This document shows positions 46,409 through 55,083 of a stretch of 64,000 nt of DNA, one piece after another. A model generated the notes under the pieces. The model saw only the letters and a list, made by a program, of their open reading frames with translations, was not told where the DNA came from and made no database searches. Position 1 is the stretch's first letter, and each line of letters begins with the position of its first letter. This stretch comes from Streptomyces sp. NBC_01210 (GTDB lineage: Bacteria; Actinomycetota; Actinomycetes; Streptomycetales; Streptomycetaceae). The stretch is taken from contig NZ_CP108549.1 in assembly GCF_036010325.1 (NCBI RefSeq), positions 992,001-1,056,000 of the forward strand, in the 5' to 3' direction. Both the position numbers and the translations under genes were made by a program.

Positions 46409-47307
46409 TCATTCCCCGGAAGCACACAGTCGTCGGGCTTCCAACGGTGTCACGGGCTCTCCCGCCCGCACGGAGTGCAGGACATGGGCCAGGACTTCCG
46501 CACCGCGGACCACTCTGGGCCCCGGCCGGTTGAAGTACGCCGGGCCATCGAGGACCCACACTTCGCCGTTGCGCACGGCGGGTAGCTCGTCCCACCCCGC
46601 AGGGTGCGCTCGGGCGCGAAGCCGCAGGGCAGGACGAGGACGACGTCCGGTCGTGCGGCGCGTACGGCGTACCACTCCATCGGCTTGGTGTGCTCGCCCG
46701 GCGACGCCAGCAGCGGCTCCCCTCCGGCGCAGGCAATCTGCTCGGGAACCCAGTGCCCGGCAGGCCAGAGCGGATCGAGCCATTCGATGGCCACCACACG
46801 GGGCCGCGGCAGCTGGGCGGTCAGCCGTTCCACCGCCGCCAGCCGCTCGCGCAGCTCCGATCGCCGCCGCTCGGCACGCTCGCGTACGCCCAGCAACTCC
46901 CCCACCCGGACCAGACAGTCGAGCACGTCGTCCAGGGTCCGGGGCTCCAGACTCAGCACCCTGGGCCCGCCGTCCAGCACCCGCACCGCCCGGGACACCC
47001 CGCTGTACGACACCGCGCACACGTCACACAGGTCCTGAGTGAGGACCACCTCGGGGGCAAGAGCGGCAAGTGCTTCGGTGTCCAAGGTGTAGAGCGAGGA
47101 TCCCGAATGCGCCGCTCCGCCCACCGCGTCGGAGATTTCGCGGCTGCTGAGCGCATCAGCGGAGAACTCCGCGGCAGTGACAACCGGTACGGACTCCATC
47201 GCCGCGGGCGGCCAGTCGCACTCGTGCGTCCGGCCCACCAGGTCATCGATCAGGCCCAGTTCGGCCACGATGTCGGTGGCGGCGGGAAGCAGCGAGACAA
47301 TGCGCAT
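46409..47307 (-). pseudogene. BtuF-like cobalamin/metal-chelate binding protein, frameshifted
   Basis: The N-terminal 230 or so residues ([62 protein letters not shown]) match BtuF-type binding proteins without a signal peptide. Near 46595 the frame slips at CTGCGGGGTGGG: the true C-terminus [17 protein letters not shown] through VTPLEARRL continues in another frame to 46409. Total length is one base short of a multiple of three, so a single-base loss explains it. Either a real mutation or a sequencing error in a G-run. Confidence 0.7.
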
Positions 47308-47463
47308 TCTCCGACCCTAGGGCTTCTCCTTCGGCTCACCGTGCCGACCACAGGAAGAACGGCGAGTACTGGTACTCGTACACCGTGCACGACGACCGCG
47401 ACCTGCTGTGCACCGTCGAAGTTCCCGGTTGGTGACGCCCGGCGCCCCGCCGGTGACTCCGAC

Positions 47464-48120
47464 TCACTCCCTGTCCACCTCCGCCGGCGAAACCCGCAAC
47501 TCCTCCTGCAGCTCCGGGTGTTCCGCCGCTCGCTCCACGGCCAGTGCCACACGGAACTCCCGTCGGGCCCGTGCCCGCGCTCCTGCCGCCGCGTACGACT
47601 GGCCCAGGCGGCGCCGGATCGCCATCTCGAGTCGCGTGCGGTGCGGCTCCGAACGCCGCGAGATGCCTGCGTGCAGCGCCAACGCCTGGCGATGGCGGCG
47701 TTCCGCCTCCGCGAAGTCCTCAGCGACCGACCCCAGCCGTATCAACGTCAACGCCAGCAGCAGCGGGTCGCCGGCCTCCCGCAGTAATACCTCACCGCGC
47801 AGCAGCACCGACCGCGCCTCTGCCCGTTCGCCGATTGCCGCATGCCCGTCCGCAAGGGGGACCAGGCGCCGGCTGACCGGTATCGGGCGGCCGTTGCGCT
47901 CTGCCGCGGCGACCACCTCACGCGCGTCGGCGAACGATGTGTGCACCTCACCCTGCATGAACCGGCTCATCGACCGCAGCGCCAACACCAGCGAGCCTCC
48001 CCACTGGTCGTCGGCCCGTTCCAGGACCGGCAGCACCTCGTCCATGGTGGCCGCCACCGTGTCGTACCGCCCCTGCAAGTGGTCCTGGATGGCCAGACCG
48101 GTCAGAGGCAGCGCCGCCAC
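47464..48120 (-). CDS. TPR-repeat protein, probably a fragment of a larger regulator
   Basis: A 218-residue helical protein with repeats of the TPR type (TVAATMDEVLPVLERADD, ALALHAGISRRS, RRRLGQSYAAAGARARARRE). The sequence resembles the C-terminal TPR part of large BTAD/AAA or LuxR regulators; no ATPase or DNA-binding domain precedes it, and the frame opens abruptly at a GTG at 48120 without a ribosome site. I consider it likely to be a truncated remnant. The 150 bases between it and the BtuF-like gene carry only a short orphan C-terminal peptide reading frame (47349-47435). Confidence 0.5.
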   Translation of the reverse strand: MAALPLTGLAIQDHLQGRYDTVAATMDEVLPVLERADDQWGGSLVLALRSMSRFMQGEVHTSFADAREVVAAAERNGRPIPVSRRLVPLADGHAAIGERAEARSVLLRGEVLLREAGDPLLLALTLIRLGSVAEDFAEAERRHRQALALHAGISRRSEPHRTRLEMAIRRRLGQSYAAAGARARARREFRVALAVERAAEHPELQEELRVSPAEVDRE

Positions 48121-48475
48121 CCGTAGGGCTGCCGCAGGACGTCACCTTCGAACTCGCCGAAGGTCAAGGAACCCGCCACGTGCCCGCCACTGCACGCGCC
48201 GAAGCGCGGCTGTCCGCCCAACCCCCCGCTCCCGCCCAGCCGCCGCGCCTCCCCCCAACTCGGCCCAACCGCAAGCGGTGATTCAACCGCGCACAACCCC
48301 CCATGACTGCCATGGCAGGTAGTCCGACAGCTGCTCCTACTCCCCCACCACCGTGGAGAGTCGTGTCGGATGCCCGGGTGGGTCAGCGGGGCGAGCAGTG
48401 CGAGTTTGCTGAGCCGGTGATGCGGCTCCCGTCGGGCGCGGCCCAAGTACTCCTCGCCGCCGGCGGGGTGGTGAC
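48121..48475. other. Intergenic stretch with no recognised gene
   Basis: About 350 bases with frames open on both strands but no family motif. It precedes the Lrp remnant. Confidence 0.35.
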
Positions 48476-48640
48476 ATGCTGTGCCGTTTGGTGGCACGCT
48501 CGAATGCCGACTTGCAGCGCGTGATCGACCGGATGGTGGGATTCGATGGCATCGTGCAGGCCTCGACAGCGATCACGTCGGAGAATCCGGTGCGCTCCGG
48601 ATCACTCCGCTGGTGCGCCAGGCCTCGCGGCAGGCGCCGT
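48476..48640 (+). pseudogene. Remnant of an Lrp/AsnC-family regulator (C-terminal domain)
   Basis: The translation MLCRLVARSNADLQRVIDRM, GFDGIVQASTAI is the RAM domain of Lrp/AsnC regulators. After ENPV the frame slips by one base and LRITPLVRQA continues in the other frame. The N-terminal helix-turn-helix is absent. It lies directly upstream of the osmoprotectant operon. Confidence 0.65.
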
Positions 48641-48688
48641 ATGGACCGCTGACCGCTGGAGGACCGGCCTTGAGGGAGGGACCGAGAA

Positions 48689-49336
48689 GTGAGCTTCTGG
48701 GAGTACCTGGGCACCCGCTACCAGCAGTTGCTGGTGGACGCCTATCAGCACGCCAGCGCCGTCTTCCAGTGCATGGTCGTCGCCACGGTGCTCGGGGTCT
48801 TGACCGGCGTCCTCACCTACCGCACCGAGTGGGCGGGAAACCTCGCGATCACCACGACCGCAAGCATCCTCACCGTCCCCTCCCTGGCTCTCCTCGGCCT
48901 GCTCGTCCCGGTCGTCGGCCTCGGCGTCGCGCCGACCGTCATCGCGCTGACGCTGTACGGACTGCTGCCCGTGGTCCGTAACGCGGTCGTCGGGTTGCGC
49001 GGAGTCGACCCGGCCCTCGTCGAGGCCGCCAAGGGCATGGGGATGTCACGGTTCGCCCAGCTGCTCAGGGTCGAACTGCCCCTCGCCTGGCCGCCGATCC
49101 TCACCGGTGTCCGGGTGTCGACCCAGATGCTGATGGGCATCGCGGCGATCGCGGCCTTCGCCTCGGGGCCCGGGCTCGGCAACCAGATCTTCCGCGGGAT
49201 CTCCAGCCTGGGCAGTGCGAACGCGCTCAACGACGTGCTGTCGGGGACGCTCGGAATCGTCGTCCTGGCCCTGCTGTTCGACGCCGGGTATGTGCTGATC
49301 GGACGGCTCACCATCTCACGGGGGATACGTGGCTGA
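48689..49336 (+). CDS. Osmoprotectant ABC transporter permease (OpuCB/ProW-like)
   Basis: A 215-residue inner-membrane permease with about six helices. SILTVPSLALLGLLVPVVGLG and the cytoplasmic coupling loop VEAAKGMGMSRFAQLLRVELP are typical of glycine betaine/choline importers. GTG start; GGGAGGGACCGAGAA upstream. Its end overlaps the ATPase gene by eight bases. Confidence 0.9.
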   Translation: MSFWEYLGTRYQQLLVDAYQHASAVFQCMVVATVLGVLTGVLTYRTEWAGNLAITTTASILTVPSLALLGLLVPVVGLGVAPTVIALTLYGLLPVVRNAVVGLRGVDPALVEAAKGMGMSRFAQLLRVELPLAWPPILTGVRVSTQMLMGIAAIAAFASGPGLGNQIFRGISSLGSANALNDVLSGTLGIVVLALLFDAGYVLIGRLTISRGIRG

Positions 49337-50624
49337 CTCTGCCGAAATCGTCGAACCGACCTCCCCGACGTCAGGCGCCGCAGGCCCCGGCGGATCCGCC
49401 CGATCCGCCGGGCCCGACCGGCCGGCCGCCGCCGGCGCGAGTATCCGGCTGGACAACCTCACCAAGCGCTATCCGGACAGCCAAGCCCCGGCCGTGGAGG
49501 ACGTGACCCTGGACGTCGCGGCCGGCGAAACCGTGATCCTTGTGGGGCCCTCTGGCTGCGGCAAGAGCACCACCCTCAAGATGATCAACCGGCTGATCGA
49601 GCCGACGTCGGGGCGGATCACCATCGGCGGCGAGGACGTCACCGGCATCAACCCCGTGGCGCTCCGCCGCACCATCGGCTACGCCATCCAGGCCACGGGC
49701 CTCTTCCCGCACATGACCGTCGCCGAGAACATCGCGCTCGTACCGAAGATGGCCGGCTGGCCCCGCGCGAAGGTGCGGGACCGGGTCGAGGAGATGCTCG
49801 AACTGGTCGGGCTGGATTCCGGGGAGTTCCGCGGCCGCTATCCGCGCCGGCTCTCCGGCGGCCAGCAGCAGCGGGTCGGGGTGGCGCGGGCGCTGGCCGC
49901 CGACCCGCCCGTGCTGCTGATGGACGAGCCGTTCGGGGCCGTCGACCCCATCACCCGCGAGCGCCTGCAGGACCAACTCATCAGGTTGCAGCGCGAGTTG
50001 CGCAAGACGATCGTCTTCGTCACGCACGACTTCGACGAGGCCATCAAGGTCGGCGACCGGATCGCGGTGCTGCGCGACCGGTCGCAGATCGTCCAGTTCG
50101 ACACTCCGGAAGCGATCCTGGCCAGTCCGGCGGACGACTTCGTCGCCGGTTTCGTGGGCGCGGGAGCCGGGCTGAAGCGGCTGCACCTCAAGCGCGTACG
50201 GGAGGTGGAGCTCGCCGACGTCCCGACCGCCACCGTCGACGACCCGCTCGAGACCGTCCTGGAGCTGCTGTACGCGGGCTCCGCCTCGGCCGACCACCTG
50301 CTGCTACTGGACCGGGAGCGGCGCCCGCACTCCTGGCTGCGACGCGAGGACCTGACGCGCGCCCGGAGTGCGCAACCCGCCGGAGAGCCGCTGCCGTTGT
50401 CGGCGGGCACCCCCGTACGGAGCCGGATCGGGGTGGACATGACGCTGCGGGACGCGCTGGAGGCGCTGCTGGCCGACGGTGCGGGCCGCGTCGCGGTCAC
50501 GGGACGGGACGGCGCGTACGCCGGCGTGGTGGACATGCCGACACTGCTGAACGCAATGCACAGGGCGCCGGACGAGCGGGGAGCCGAGGAGGCTCGGCCG
50601 ACCGGCCGGGGTGAGCCCGCGTGA
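49329..50624 (+). CDS. Osmoprotectant ABC transporter ATPase with CBS domains (OpuCA-like)
   Basis: A 431-residue ATPase: Walker A GPSGCGKST, Q-loop GYAIQATGLFPHMTV, signature LSGGQQQRVG, Walker B PVLLMDEPFGAVDP and the switch His in VTHDFDEA. The C-terminal 120 residues form CBS-like sensor domains (TLRDALEALLADGAGRVAV, AGVVDMPTLL) thought to sense ionic strength. The first 35 residues are a Pro/Gly/Ala-rich extension. GTG start; stop overlaps the next start as GTGA. Confidence 0.92.
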   Translation: MADSAEIVEPTSPTSGAAGPGGSARSAGPDRPAAAGASIRLDNLTKRYPDSQAPAVEDVTLDVAAGETVILVGPSGCGKSTTLKMINRLIEPTSGRITIGGEDVTGINPVALRRTIGYAIQATGLFPHMTVAENIALVPKMAGWPRAKVRDRVEEMLELVGLDSGEFRGRYPRRLSGGQQQRVGVARALAADPPVLLMDEPFGAVDPITRERLQDQLIRLQRELRKTIVFVTHDFDEAIKVGDRIAVLRDRSQIVQFDTPEAILASPADDFVAGFVGAGAGLKRLHLKRVREVELADVPTATVDDPLETVLELLYAGSASADHLLLLDRERRPHSWLRREDLTRARSAQPAGEPLPLSAGTPVRSRIGVDMTLRDALEALLADGAGRVAVTGRDGAYAGVVDMPTLLNAMHRAPDERGAEEARPTGRGEPA

Positions 50625-51496
50625 GCCGGAGCGAGGTCGATGTCGGGGCCGGTGGTGGAGCCGCTCCCGAGGCCGGTTACGGGTTCCCGGCCCCGGGGCC
50701 GGCTCCAGGGCCAGGGCATGACGAGCCCGTGACCCGGCTCGCCGCACTGGACCGGGTCCCGCCCCGTATCACCTGGCAGAAGCTGGTGACGCTGCCGGCC
50801 TTCGTCCTGGTCGTCCTCGGCGCCACCGCGCTGTATCTCCGCACCACCGAGCTGGACTCGATCGCCAGGAACGCCCTCGCAGACGGCGCCGTGCGCACCG
50901 CACTCCTCCAGCAGACCGAACTCGTCGCGATCTCCACCTTCTTCGTGCTCATCATCGCGATCCCGCTGGGCATCGCGCTGACGCGCGGGGTCCTGCGCCG
51001 GGCCGCACCGCTGTTCGTCGCGGTGGCCAACATCGGCCAGGCGACCCCGGCCCTGGGCCTGCTGGCGCTGCTGGTGATCTGGCTCGGCATCGGCCAACGA
51101 GCCGCCCTGGTCGGCATCGTGGCATTCGCGGTGCTGCCGGTGCTGAGCAACACCGTGGCCGGCCTGAGGGCCATCGACCCGGCACTCGTGGAGGCGGCGC
51201 GCGGCATCGGGATGTCGCCGCTGCTGGTGCTGTTCCGGGTCGAACTGCCCCTGGCCGTACCGCTGATCCTGGCGGGCGTACGGACCGCGCTCGTGCTGAA
51301 CGTCGGCACCGCGACGCTGGCCACCTTCGGCGGCGGAGGAGGACTCGGGGACCTGATCTCCTCCGGCATCACCAACCAGCGCATGCCGGTGCTGGTGCTC
51401 GGCTCCGTACTGACGGTCGCCATGGCGCTGATCGTGGACTGGCTGGGGATGCTCGTCGAGTTGCTGCTGCGCCCACGCGGCCTGGAGGTGGACTGA
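50621..51496 (+). CDS. Osmoprotectant ABC transporter permease, second subunit
   Basis: A 291-residue permease with six helices and the loop LVEAARGIGMSPLLVLFRVELP. A 60-residue cytoplasmic N-terminal extension (Gly/Pro-rich) sets it apart from the first permease. GTG start overlaps the ATPase stop; its own stop overlaps the next start (TGATG). Confidence 0.9.
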   Translation: MSRSEVDVGAGGGAAPEAGYGFPAPGPAPGPGHDEPVTRLAALDRVPPRITWQKLVTLPAFVLVVLGATALYLRTTELDSIARNALADGAVRTALLQQTELVAISTFFVLIIAIPLGIALTRGVLRRAAPLFVAVANIGQATPALGLLALLVIWLGIGQRAALVGIVAFAVLPVLSNTVAGLRAIDPALVEAARGIGMSPLLVLFRVELPLAVPLILAGVRTALVLNVGTATLATFGGGGGLGDLISSGITNQRMPVLVLGSVLTVAMALIVDWLGMLVELLLRPRGLEVD

Positions 51497-52485
51497 TGCG
51501 CCTGACCCGGGTAAGGACGGCCGTCGCGGGCGCGGGCGCCCTGCTGCTCGCCGCCGCAGGGCTGAGCGGCTGCGGACTGACCAGCGGCAGCCCGCTGGCC
51601 GACTCGGTGCAGCCCGGCTCCATCGGGAAGGGGCGACCGCTGGAGGGCGCCCAACTGACCGTGACCTCCAAGGAGTTCACCGAGCAGATCATCCTGGGCC
51701 AGATCATGGGGCTGGTATTCAAAGCGGCCGGCGCGGAAGTCCTGGACCGGACGAACATCCAGGGCTCGATCGGTGCCCGCGAGGCGGTCAAGTCCGGTGC
51801 GGCGGACGGGATGTACGAGTACACGGGCACGGCCTGGATCACCTACCTCGGTCACACCAAGCCGGTCGTCGACCCGTACGAGCAGTGGGAGGCAGTACGC
51901 GACGAGGACCGCCGCAACGGCATCGCCTGGCTGCCCGCCGCCCCGCTCAACAACACCTACGCGCTGGTCGCGAACCGGGCGAATGCGCAGAAGTACCGGC
52001 TGCGCACTCTCTCCGACGTGGCACGTCTGACGAAGGAGGACCCGGGCGCGGCGACGATCTGCGGCGGAAGCGAGTTCTCGGTGCGCGAGGACGGCCTGCC
52101 GGGCGTGGCGAGGACGTACGGATTCGCCCTCCGGCGCGGGAACTTCAAAAAGATGGACGACGGCGTCGTCTACACCCAGGTCGCCAAGGGCGCGGCCTGC
52201 ACCCTCGGCGTGGCGGCCACCACCGACGGCCGCATTCCGGAACTCGAGCTGAAGGTGCTGGAGGACGACCGGCACTTCTTCCCCAACTACAACGCGGCAC
52301 CCGAGATGAACAGCGCCACGATGAGGAAGTACCCCGCCATCGCCGACGTCCTCGCCCCGATCACCAAGCGGCTGACGGGGGCGGAGGCCCAGCGGCTGAA
52401 CGCGCGGGTGGACGTGGACGGGGAGGACCCGCACGAGGTGGCGAAGGGCTGGCTGGTGCGGGAGGGCTTCATCCGGGAGGGCTGA
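51496..52485 (+). CDS. Osmoprotectant-binding lipoprotein (OpuCC-like)
   Basis: A 329-residue lipoprotein with the lipobox GLSGC and an OpuAC-type binding domain: LTVTSKEFTEQIILGQIMG, GSIGAREAVKSGAADGMYEY, WLPAAPLNNTYAL and a C-terminal EDPHEVAKGWLVREG. It captures quaternary amines for the permease/ATPase complex encoded just before it. Last gene of the operon. Confidence 0.9.
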   Translation: MRLTRVRTAVAGAGALLLAAAGLSGCGLTSGSPLADSVQPGSIGKGRPLEGAQLTVTSKEFTEQIILGQIMGLVFKAAGAEVLDRTNIQGSIGAREAVKSGAADGMYEYTGTAWITYLGHTKPVVDPYEQWEAVRDEDRRNGIAWLPAAPLNNTYALVANRANAQKYRLRTLSDVARLTKEDPGAATICGGSEFSVREDGLPGVARTYGFALRRGNFKKMDDGVVYTQVAKGAACTLGVAATTDGRIPELELKVLEDDRHFFPNYNAAPEMNSATMRKYPAIADVLAPITKRLTGAEAQRLNARVDVDGEDPHEVAKGWLVREGFIREG

Positions 52486-52624
52486 CAGACGGCTTCGCCC
52501 AGGCTTGAGCTCCATCACAACCAGCTCACCGCCCCCGAAGAGATCACGGCACGACGGTGCATGTCGGCCCGGTCGTCCGGCAGCCACTTGGTGACGATGC
52601 CGGTGAGCATCTGCCCAGTCTCGG

Positions 52625-52753
52625 GATACCGTCTCGGCCGGCGAGGTTGCGCACGGCAAGCCCGCGCCGGACGCCTTCCTGGAGGCGGCGCGCCGCCTGG
52701 GAGTGTCCGCGGTCGGCTGCGCAGTCAGCGCCAAGTCAGCACGGGAGAGGTGA
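52625..52753 (+). pseudogene. C-terminal fragment of a HAD-family phosphatase
   Basis: DTVSAGEVAHGKPAPDAFLE and AARRLGVSA carry the conserved Lys and Pro motif (GKPAPD) of HAD phosphatases, followed by a degraded C-terminus and stop. No N-terminal Asp motif is present upstream. Its stop abuts the left 365-bp repeat exactly. Confidence 0.65.
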
Positions 52754-53118
52754 TCAGGGGTGTTGACGTGGGGTTTCAGGTCAGCACCGAACCAGCACGG
52801 GAATCAGCACCAGGCCACCAACCCGTGGCGAATCACGCAACTCCGATAGGCCCTTTCCTCACTCCAATTCGCCCCCTGACCCAGCCCCCCATGCTCCCGT
52901 CATGGTGGTCGCGCGCACACTGACCCTCCGAACTGTGGTGTCCCACCACATGTGCCCCTGACCTGCGTCTTCCTACGGTGTGGCGACACGGAAACGTCCC
53001 CGCCAACTGTCCGGAAGTGGTGTCCATGGCCGCCCCCGCAACCGCTCCACCAGCTCCCAGTTCACTCAAGCGCATCGTCGCCGCGAGCCTCATCGGCACC
53101 ACCATCGAGTGGTACGAC
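52754..53118. repeat. 365-bp direct repeat, left copy
   Basis: Same length and orientation as 57381-57745, offset 4,627 bases. I count nine mismatches, all in the first 115 bases; the last 250 look identical. It carries the leader, ribosome site and first codons of the symporter gene, with a triple CAGCAC motif near its start. Confidence 0.95.
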
Positions 53119-53172
53119 AACTCATCCGAACAGAGCTCCGACCTTCGGTTATCCATCGAATCGGCCGTGTGA
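53026..53172 (+). pseudogene. Truncated 5' end of the metabolite/H+ symporter gene
   Basis: The first 31 codons are identical to those of the intact symporter at 57653 (MAAPATAPPAPSSLKRIVAA through TIEWYD). At the repeat boundary (53118/53119) the frame enters unrelated DNA and stops at 53172. It keeps the full promoter/leader and so may be transcribed. Confidence 0.9.
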
Positions 53173-53192
53173 GTCAGCACGAAACCAGCACC
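53173..53192. repeat. Extra copy of the CAGCAC-type motif
   Basis: GTCAGCACGAAACCAGCACC resembles GTCAGCACCGAACCAGCACG near the start of each 365-bp repeat and lies just inside the left junction. It could be a leftover of an attachment or replication motif. Confidence 0.4.
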
Positions 53193-53271
53193 GGATCTAC
53201 GACGTGCTGTGCGCGCCCTCAATGCAAGCCAGCGCCCTCTTGGCGGCTCCGCCGCCCAGCAGCAAAGGGCG

Positions 53272-53436
53272 TCACGTGATCTCGGCCGTGACCGTCGCCT
53301 GGCGGTTCGCCACGTCGAGGCCGTACGTCTGACGGGTGTCGCCCTTGGTGATCTGCCGGACGAGGTCGCCGGTGTAGTAGCCGACGCTGCTGCCGTCGAG
53401 GCCGGTGGTGCGGCGCCCGAAGGCGTCGTAGCGGCC
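53272..53436 (-). pseudogene. RHS/YD-repeat protein remnant
   Basis: The minus strand reads YDAFGRRTTGLDGSSVGYYT, GDLVRQITKGDTRQTYGLD, a YD-repeat pattern from RHS-type proteins. It has no start and is bounded on both sides by unrelated sequence. Confidence 0.6.
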
Positions 53437-53476
53437 GTGGCCGTGGTGGTGCCGTGGGTGGTGGTGACCAGCCGGT

Positions 53477-53706
53477 CGGCTGCGCTTCCTGCCGCCGTAC
53501 TTGCCCGAGCTCAACCCTGACGAACTCGTCAACGCCGAACTCAAGCACAGCCTCCCCAAAGGCCACCGGGCACGGAATCAGGCCGAACTCGCAGCAGATA
53601 CCCGCCGGTTCTTCCGCAGACGCCAACGCCAGCCCCACATCGTTCCGGCTACTTCCACGGCCCCCACGTCCGCTACACCTTCAACGAGAACTCTTCGAGT
53701 CTCTGA
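53477..53706 (+). mobile_element. IS630-family transposase C-terminal remnant
   Basis: RLRFLPPYLPELNPDELVNA, ELKHSLPKGHRARNQAELAA, RRFFRRRQRQPHIV is the end of an IS630-type DDE transposase, including the last catalytic acidic residue in ELNPDE. Near 53645 a one-base slip puts the true C-terminus GYFHGPHVRYTFNEN in another frame. The N-terminal DNA-binding part and the inverted repeats were not found. Confidence 0.75.
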
Positions 53707-53773
53707 TCAATCCTGGCAACCTTGTTAAGTTCTCCCTCTTCCGTCACTCTCGAAAGTGCCCGATAATTGGCGC

Positions 53774-54994
53774 GTGGCTGACACCTTGAAAACAACACCC
53801 ACACCCGTACGCCAATTACTGAGAGGGCGTTTCGGGTGGTTTTTTGTCGGTAGGACCGTGGACCTGGCGGGCTCGTCCATGACGACCGTGGCCTTGGCCC
53901 TCGCCGTGCTACAAGAATCCGGCCGAGCGAGCGACCTGGGAATTGTCCTCGCGGCAGACATGATTCCGACCCTCGTGCTCCTTCTTGTGGGGGGCGCGGT
54001 CGCCGACCGCATGAGTCGGCGCGTGCTGCTGATTTCAACCAACATTGCCTCAGGGTCCCTCATGGCGGCGATGGCCGCGACCTTGATCACAAACACTTAC
54101 AGTCTGTTGCTCATCGCCAGCCTTGCATTCGTCAACGGCGTTGTGGGCGCATTCAGTTCACCGGCTCTGCGCGGCATCGTCCCCGAACTCGTCGAGCAGC
54201 ACGATCTTCAGCGCGTCAACGCGCTCCTTTCGAGCATTCAGAACACCGTGCGTATTCTGGGCCCCGCCCTGGCGAGCATCCTGGTCACCACCATCGGGGG
54301 CGGGTGGGCCCTGGCGGTCGACGCGATCACCTTCGTGCTGGCCGCGCTGGCATTCACACGAATACCCGGTGCGACGCGGCCACCGGCTGCGGGTCAGCCG
54401 TTGTGGCGCGACCTTGTCGACGGCTGGTCCGTCTTCCGGTCCTTGCACTGGATTGTGGTCATGGCCATCTCGTTCGCCCTCATCAACGCGTTCAATGTCG
54501 GCCCATGGAATGTGCTGGGGCCGCAGGTGGTCTCGGACGAGGACGGCGCCGTGGGGTGGGGTGCGGTGCAGTCCATACGAGCTGTTGGACTGCTGGTCAT
54601 GAGCATCGTCGCCGTCAAGATCGTGCTCCGTCGCCCTCTTCGCGACGGCCGGATCTGGGGCACGCTCGCGGGATTGCCCCTCCTGGCTCTCGGGCTGTCA
54701 GGCGAGGCCTGGGTAGTGGCTGTTGCCGCCTTCATCGGGGGCCTCGGTTTCTCGGTTGCCGCCATCACATGGGAAAGCACACTGCAGGCGTCGGTCCCGC
54801 AGGAGAGCTTGTCGCGGGTCGCCGCGTATGACGACCTGCTTTCCTTTCTCGCGATCCCCCTCTCGCAAATTGCCGTGGGTCCGCTCTCACAGGCATATGG
54901 AGCAAGAGAGATCTGCATCATCTGCGGCATTGCATACATGGCAGCCTGCCTGTTCCCCCTCCTCAACAAGCAAGTCCGCAATCTGCGTTCCTGA
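53774..54994 (+). CDS. MFS exporter (EntS/multidrug type)
   Basis: A major facilitator of about 406 residues with twelve helices. GGAVADRMSRRVLLI is the loop 2-3 motif and AFSSPALRGIVPELVEQHDL is characteristic of the EntS-like siderophore/drug exporters often found in NRPS clusters. Two GTG codons (53756, 53774) are possible starts; neither has a good ribosome site, so the start is uncertain. Base composition at the start is AT-richer than in neighbouring genes. The gene appears intact, unlike the NRPS fragments beside it. Confidence 0.78.
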   Translation: MADTLKTTPTPVRQLLRGRFGWFFVGRTVDLAGSSMTTVALALAVLQESGRASDLGIVLAADMIPTLVLLLVGGAVADRMSRRVLLISTNIASGSLMAAMAATLITNTYSLLLIASLAFVNGVVGAFSSPALRGIVPELVEQHDLQRVNALLSSIQNTVRILGPALASILVTTIGGGWALAVDAITFVLAALAFTRIPGATRPPAAGQPLWRDLVDGWSVFRSLHWIVVMAISFALINAFNVGPWNVLGPQVVSDEDGAVGWGAVQSIRAVGLLVMSIVAVKIVLRRPLRDGRIWGTLAGLPLLALGLSGEAWVVAVAAFIGGLGFSVAAITWESTLQASVPQESLSRVAAYDDLLSFLAIPLSQIAVGPLSQAYGAREICIICGIAYMAACLFPLLNKQVRNLRS

Positions 54995-55083
54995 CCGGAC
55001 CGCAGGAGCGGCCGGTGCCCTTGGTCCCTGTATCAGACTCCATTGAGGAGTGAATGGGATTAAGGGCGCCGGCCGCTTCGGGT

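Noticed and set aside
47349..47435. Orphan C-terminal peptide NGEYWYSYTVHDDRDLLC before a stop
   Set aside because: Looks like the tail of some protein, but only 28 codons are visible and no family could be named; noted only as a likely fragment.
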